Shown piece by piece: positions 59,505-64,000 of a DNA stretch of 64,000 nucleotides (positions within the stretch are counted from its first letter, which is position 1; the number at the start of each line of letters is the position of its first letter). The notes beneath the pieces were generated by a model, which saw only the letters and a list, made by a program, of their open reading frames with translations, made no database searches and had not been told where the DNA came from. The translations under genes and the position numbers were made by a program. The DNA comes from Astrocystis sublimbata (Eukaryota; Ascomycota; Sordariomycetes; Xylariales; Xylariaceae), in the NCBI GenBank assembly GCA_022453515.1, contig JAJNNY010000068.1:118565-182564 (forward strand). The letters run 5' to 3'.

Positions 59505-59992
59505 CGCGTGACTCCTTCTAGAAGTAACTAACTATGCTGTGGTCGTGGTTTGGAATCTTCACAAAGTAGTATTGTGTATATCCATGCCGTTTGTACGGCA
59601 AGTGTGAATATCTGGAAGTTTGTATGATATTTGTATCCATTTCCTCAGTGGAAGCTACCTATATAGCCTGAGAGTGCGCAGAAGCACAAAATAAATACCA
59701 ATTTGAATAAATACTGTTGTCTCTTACTACAACAAGTGTATACGTTATCAATGTCTTATCAAGATACGTAACTTAAGTCGACTGGTACATGAGAGCCTCT
59801 GATCTAGGATACGTGGTACATGTTGTCAAATGGGCATCACAATTCACCCACGGAGACTATGAGAAAGTTTGCTTATGCTCATTTGATATGCTTATTTGAT
59901 TCTACATAGTTACTAAGGAAAAGGTTAATCGTCAGTCATGAGATGTAGGCAGCTAAATGCCGCCCTATATGTTAGTTGGTCCGTCAGTGACC
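59505..59992. other. Convergent intergenic region VTC4 / Gln-rich gene
   Basis: These 488 AT-rich bp are the 3' regions of two convergent genes. I see nothing else. Confidence 0.5.
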
Positions 59993-60430
59993 TTACTTAT
60001 GCTGCGAAGCTGACTCGCTAGGATGGACCGAGGAATGATGACTACTGTTTGGTCCACTTTTCCCGTAATGCTCGGCCCAGAGCGCGCTCTCGTTCAGCGA
60101 TAGGCCGCCGCTGCTTCCGCTGTGGCTAGAGTGCTTGTGTTGCGCTCCCTCTCTGGGAACAGCGGATGAGTGAGTGTTGTGTTGCGGCTGCTGGTAAGGC
60201 TGCTGCTGATATGGCTGCTGCTGATAGGCTTGGGGCTGCTGGTACGGCTGGGGAGGCGGGTAGTACGGGACACTGCTACTCGACTCAGTAGACGTGCATT
60301 TAGAAGAAGAACTGTGAGACTTGGATTTTCGCTCAGCGTAGAGGTTACCGTTCTTGTCGCGCTTGACTGTCGCTGAAGGGTCGCCAAAAACAATCCCCTT
60401 CATGATTTTTCTAGCGGTGTTGCCTCCCAT
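59993..60430 (-). CDS. Gln/Ser-rich hypothetical protein
   Basis: This is a 145-residue single-exon frame. The N-terminal 37 residues (MGGNTARKIMKGIVFGDPSA and then VKRDKNGNLYAERKSKS) look like an ordered or conserved segment. They are followed by Ser-rich sequence, a YQQ(Q)P repeat block at about residues 62-83, and a Gly/Ser/His-rich tail. No signal peptide or membrane segment is seen and I know no function. The ordered N-terminus and good codon content in an otherwise AT-rich area argue for a real gene. It is the last intact gene before the transposon relics. Confidence 0.55.
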   Translation of the reverse strand: MGGNTARKIMKGIVFGDPSATVKRDKNGNLYAERKSKSHSSSSKCTSTESSSSVPYYPPPQPYQQPQAYQQQPYQQQPYQQPQHNTHSSAVPREGAQHKHSSHSGSSGGLSLNESALWAEHYGKSGPNSSHHSSVHPSESASQHK

Positions 60431-60824
60431 TGTGAGATTATAAGAGTTGTGTGAGAGAGAGTGAAATTCGAAAATACGTTCGAAAAGATCTAGATACCTT
60501 GCTGTTGGATTTTCGGTTAGTCTTTCGAGTACTAATCAAGTTGTCTGTGTTCAAAATAGCTTCCCTAAGAGTCGTCGGGTGCTGCTTGCTCTTATAGACG
60601 GCTGCGTGCAGGCTCGGCGGTGCTTTCAAAGAGCTTGTTCACGTTATAATGAGATTGTTTTGAGTATGGTGTCAGCGATTGTCTTGACTCTTTGTTCATG
60701 ATTTTGCAGCGATATTGCGTAGACCTGAAAGGGGTCGAGGATGGAGTTGGCCTATATCCGGTAATATAAAACCATTGTTGGTACTGAAGACTCGAACTTT
60801 TTTGTTTGGTATAACGTTATCCAT
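60431..60824. other. Intergenic edge between last gene and transposon relics
   Basis: These 394 bp run upstream of the Gln-rich gene. AT content rises towards the transposon. I see no gene. Confidence 0.5.
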
Positions 60825-60856
60825 GGGCAAGTGTCGCACACGGGCAAGTGTCGCAC
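60825..60856 (+). repeat. Tandem direct repeat GGGCAAGTGTCGCAC
   Basis: Two exact 15-bp copies (60825-60839 and 60842-60856) are separated by AC and followed by a T-run. They sit exactly where the AT-rich transposon region begins, so they are candidate terminal or subterminal repeats of the pogo-type element. The other end is not identified. Confidence 0.6.
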
Positions 60857-61875
60857 TTTTTTTTAACTTCTTAACTTTTAACTTTATATATATATTTTTT
60901 TATAATAATGTAATAGTTTAATAATCTAAAGAAGCCGATCTGTAGCTAGCGTTTTAAGCTAAAAACTATAACTCTAAACTATCTTTACGGAAGCTTGGTT
61001 AAATCTATAACGTTTGCGCCCATATATTATAGCAAAGAATTAATAGTAACGCGTTTTACTATATTGCTAATATTAAATATCGAAATTTAATAATATTGGA
61101 AGAAAAAACAATTACTAAGTGTATACTCGAGCTAAACGCGCGAGCGTTTCTGCCCCAGCTTTGTTATGTTTAAAAAACAGCTAATATTTTCTGATGCGAA
61201 TATAACGCGTCCGAAGTTAGTATTAACTGGGCTTTAACCTTTATATAACGACGACCTGACCTCTGAACGCGTTATAACCGCCAAATCGATTACCAGCGAG
61301 CCTTTAATGAAGACCCCGAAAGTTATTACAAATGGTTTAGGCTTATAAAGCTCACAATCGAGAAATATAGTATACAAATGGAGGATATCTATAATTTTGA
61401 CGAGATAGGGTTTCTAATGGGCAAAATAACTACCGGAATGGTCGTTATAAGCTCTAAAAGACGTGGGCGACCTAGATAGGCTGAACCTGGAGGTAGAGAA
61501 TGGGTTACTATAAACCAGGCTATCAATGCTCAAGGTTGGGCAGTGCCGCCATACATCATCTTTGCAGGCAAGGTCCACCTTGCGTTATAGTATTGTAATA
61601 ACATATTACCACGCAACTGGGTTATAGACCTTTCGGATAACGGCTAAACTAATAATAAAATAGGCGTTAGATAGGCAGAACACTTTAATAATCATACTTA
61701 AAGCTATACAAAGGGTAATTATTGCCTTTTGATCTTTAATAGTTATGAAAGCTATTACTCTATAGAATTCGAAGAATATTACTGGTCTAATAATATTATT
61801 ATGCTTTATATGCCTGCCTATTCGTTGTATAAGCTCTAGCCTCTCGATTTAGTCCCTTTTAGTATACTAAAACGG
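60825..61875 (+). mobile_element. Dead pogo/Fot1-type (DDE_1) DNA transposon, interrupted
   Basis: A degraded transposase frame runs from about 61080 to 61875. Recognisable blocks are the pre-catalytic YQRAFNEDPESYYKWFRLI-like stretch, IYNFDEIGFLMGK with the first catalytic Asp (codon 61399-61401), REWVTINQAINAQGWAVPP with YIIFAG, and LPRNWVIDLSDNG. The expected second Asp and His are replaced (LLIFNSYESY; Asn codon 61738-61740). Many in-frame TAG/TAA codons occur where Gln or Trp would be expected, and base composition is very AT-rich, as RIP produces. The frame ends abruptly at about 61875 where an LTR begins. The copy is inactive. Confidence 0.8.
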
Positions 61876-62379
61876 TGTAACAACTGTTCTATCTGTAACA
61901 CTAAGTTGTTACGGACCAACAACGTACGGACCAGTTGGAAAGGCCTAGCGCAGAAGCACATCCCAGCGGGGTCAAGTAGGGCTCACTATGGATAGAAGAA
62001 TATGCGGGAAAAAGAGGTTAAGAGGTCATGTGACAAAGAACCTTAGGGATTACGAAAGGAATAGTGATCCAGTGGAGCCAGGCTCACTTGGATCACAGTG
62101 ATCCTAGTAATCCAGGATTACGGAAGCAATAGTGATCCAATAGTTGTGTGAAGGAAGGAAATACTATATAGCCTCGATGGTATTCCTATGTATCTAGTCT
62201 TTCCTTACTTTACTATTTAATTTAAATATACTAATAGTTTTTGGAATAGGAGTAACCTCCTGACGATTTAGTAAACGATACTTTATATTGCTTAGCGATC
62301 CTTTGTTATAAGCTTAGCCCTTATCCTTAGGAACATATACCTACTAAAACCCCTACTCTACCCTATACTTAGTGTTACA
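61876..62379 (+). repeat. Retrotransposon long terminal repeat (5' LTR)
   Basis: The LTR is bounded by TG...CA, with TGTAACA at 61876 and TGTTACA ending at 62379. A second possible start at 61894 gives a 12-bp inverted match (TGTAACACTAAG / CTTAGTGTTACA). I prefer 61876 because transposase similarity stops there, but both remain possible. A TATA-like ACTATATAG lies near 62163. The partner LTR is outside the window. Confidence 0.65.
62047..62139 (+). repeat. Internal 25-bp repeat in the LTR
   Basis: Two near-identical copies, 62047-62071 and 62115-62139, share GGATTACGRAAGSAATAG and then TGATCCA. Between them lies GGATCACAGTGATCC, a near-perfect palindrome (about 62090-62104). They could be enhancer-like units of the LTR promoter. 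Confidence 0.75.
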
Positions 62380-64000
62380 GATAAAGCAATCGTTATATTT
62401 TAAATAGTCTTGTTTAGTTAAGCTATAAAGTAAGCTAAGTAATAGGACGTAATAGCTACGCAAGCTCAGATACCCAATATAACTTAGAAATAAATCCTAA
62501 AGATTATTAACCAGTTATATAAAAGAATTAATCAGTTAAACGAAACTAATAAATAGTTCGAAAACTAACTACTTGTAATATTTAAACTAAAGCGTTATAA
62601 GCTAATTCAATTAACCATATTTAACAGGAAATAAGACTAGTTAAAGGGGTTCCTAACCTAGGCCAAGGCCTATATATAGCACTTCGGAGAGGACTTTCCC
62701 TCGGAAGGAGAGAAGATCCTCTGTATAACAGGATTCCTTACTAGAGAAGCATTGGAATAGTTCGAGCTAAAAATAAAAGAATTTATCAAAAACAAGGAAA
62801 AGGATTAGTTAAAAAATACTAAAGAAACATTCGCCGATATAAAAGGATTTAAAAAAGCCCTTACGGATATATATAATAATCCAAAAGCTAAAAAACAAGC
62901 AGAACAAAGGCTGCTAGACCTATAATAAACTGGGTTAGCTAGCAAATATGCCACCGAGTTTAAAAAAATACTTGCACTTATAATTTAGAATAATAACAAT
63001 AACCTAATATCCGTGTTTTATAAGGGACTAAAAAACGAAGTCCAAAACGAGTTATTCCGAATCGAATAACCAAAAGAACTATATAACTATATTATATCGG
63101 CAATCAAAATCGATAATCGTCTGTATAAAAGACGTATATAAAAATAAGGGAAAGGAGCCATATATATAGCTAATACCAAGAAGGCACAAAGGAACCAATC
63201 CATAGCCATAGGAATACACCCAGGCCCAATGGAGGTTAACGCCGTAGAAAAAGACCTTAAGCAAGTCAAATGTTATAATTACCAACAAATAGGACATTAT
63301 ATACGAAAATGCCCTAAACCCCAAAAGGAACAAAAGAACGGAAGAGTACCTAAGGGAAGACAAGCGTTAATAGCCGAAAACGGTACGCGATAGATCGCAA
63401 TAATACATATAAGTAGTACACTAATAGTCAAAAATAGGGACTAGCCAAAAGGCGAGTTATATCCCAAAAACATAGGCTATATATACGATTAGTATAAACA
63501 CTAGACTGAGTTTAAAAGAATTAAACACTTAATAGCTAAATCCATACAATAGGGAAACACCCTCACAACTAATCAAAGATAAGAAAAACAAAAAGTTAAA
63601 AAAACTAAACTAACAACTCTAGAAATAATAACTAAATATAGATTACAGGATCAACTTTAAAAAGTATAACAAATAAAAAACCACCTACTGATTATAGGGA
63701 TAAGAACCAACACTCTCGAGACGCCACAATATATAGCAGGATATATATCACAGAGCTACTTATATAATAGAACCATAATAAATAAAGAAAAGATACTAGT
63801 ACTAAAGAATCTAAAATACAAAAAAATCTCCTAGGTATCCTATATAATATATTAATATAACAAACATATAGTTAAAAAAATCCAAAACAACTAGTTTCCA
63901 AAACAGATCAATAGAAAACTAATAAATAGATTATACTAAAAAAACGAAATAGGACAACTAGTAGTTACTCACTATAACCCCAAAGGATTTTATCTATTCG

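Larger units (their letters stand above)
61876..64000 (+). mobile_element. Dead Ty3/gypsy-type LTR retrotransposon, 5' part, inserted in the pogo element
   Basis: After the LTR, a gag-like frame with many stops is traceable from about 62600. It includes a capsid-like stretch (KYATEFKKILAL near 62945) and a CCHC zinc-knuckle remnant at 63271-63312, where the second Cys is Tyr (CYNYQQIGHYIRKCP). C-to-T type stops and a Cys-to-Tyr change on an AT-rich background indicate RIP. The start of the aspartic protease region may follow (63650 onward, very degraded). Reverse transcriptase and integrase, which would decide the family, lie beyond the window, so the Ty3/gypsy assignment rests on gag type only. 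Confidence 0.65.

Noticed and set aside
63079..63363. Minus-strand 94-codon hydrophobic frame
   Set aside because: It is the antisense of the gag zinc-knuckle region in RIP-damaged AT-rich DNA. The hydrophobicity comes from base composition.
1..64000. CRISPR arrays, prokaryotic operons or phage genes
   Set aside because: Spliced genes and fungal families throughout show eukaryotic nuclear DNA. No regularly spaced repeats were seen.

Overview
This window is nuclear DNA from a filamentous ascomycete (Pezizomycotina; Sordariomycetes is my best guess, made without a database search). The signs are short introns of about 40-100 nt with GT...CTAAC...AG signals, typical fungal families (CFEM-type Pth11-like receptor, highly reducing polyketide synthase, eisosome Pil1, VTC4), and transposon relics damaged in the way RIP damages DNA (C-to-T stop codons, H-to-Y and D-to-N changes). 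Exon models were built by hand from splice signals and reading phase. Unless an entry says otherwise, every splice join given keeps the frame.

Layout. 1-12.6 kb is a housekeeping block: the 3' end of MCM7, mitoribosomal mS29 (RSM23), RRS1, a RhoGAP protein, a gene-poor stretch of about 4 kb, and the Rab geranylgeranyltransferase beta subunit BET2. 12.6-14.3 kb is a boundary zone with AT microsatellites and a degenerate tRNA-like element. 14.3-37.4 kb is a contiguous candidate secondary-metabolite cluster: carboxylesterase, CFEM 7-TM receptor, cytochrome P450, BAHD-type acyltransferase, alpha/beta hydrolase, secreted berberine-bridge-type FAD oxidase, short-chain dehydrogenase and a 2,396-residue highly reducing PKS. 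37.9-60.4 kb returns to housekeeping and conserved genes: RPC40, COQ6, a PIL1/LSP1 eisosome gene, a His-rich small protein, OST1, a small secreted Cys-rich protein, a possible papain-fold protein, hexokinase, RMT2, VTC4 and a Gln-rich small protein. 60.8-64 kb is AT-rich and RIP-like: a dead pogo/Fot1 transposase cut by the LTR of a dead Ty3/gypsy-type retrotransposon that runs off the window.

How the cluster may work (inference). The PKS (KS-AT-DH-vestigial MT-ER-KR-ACP) has no releasing domain, so the separate alpha/beta hydrolase is the natural candidate to free the chain. The SDR, P450 and FAD oxidase would then reshape it and the acyltransferase would cap a hydroxyl. Three of the gaps are divergent promoters (receptor/P450, hydrolase/FAD oxidase, SDR/PKS), which suits co-expression. 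No transcription factor or transporter is seen inside the cluster. I cannot assign a product. The cluster, its inactive-looking methyltransferase and the embedded receptor are the most interesting content. Gene-structure oddities (a start codon split by an intron in PIL1, a GC-AG intron in the SDR, an intron hidden inside an open frame in RMT2) are also worth checking.
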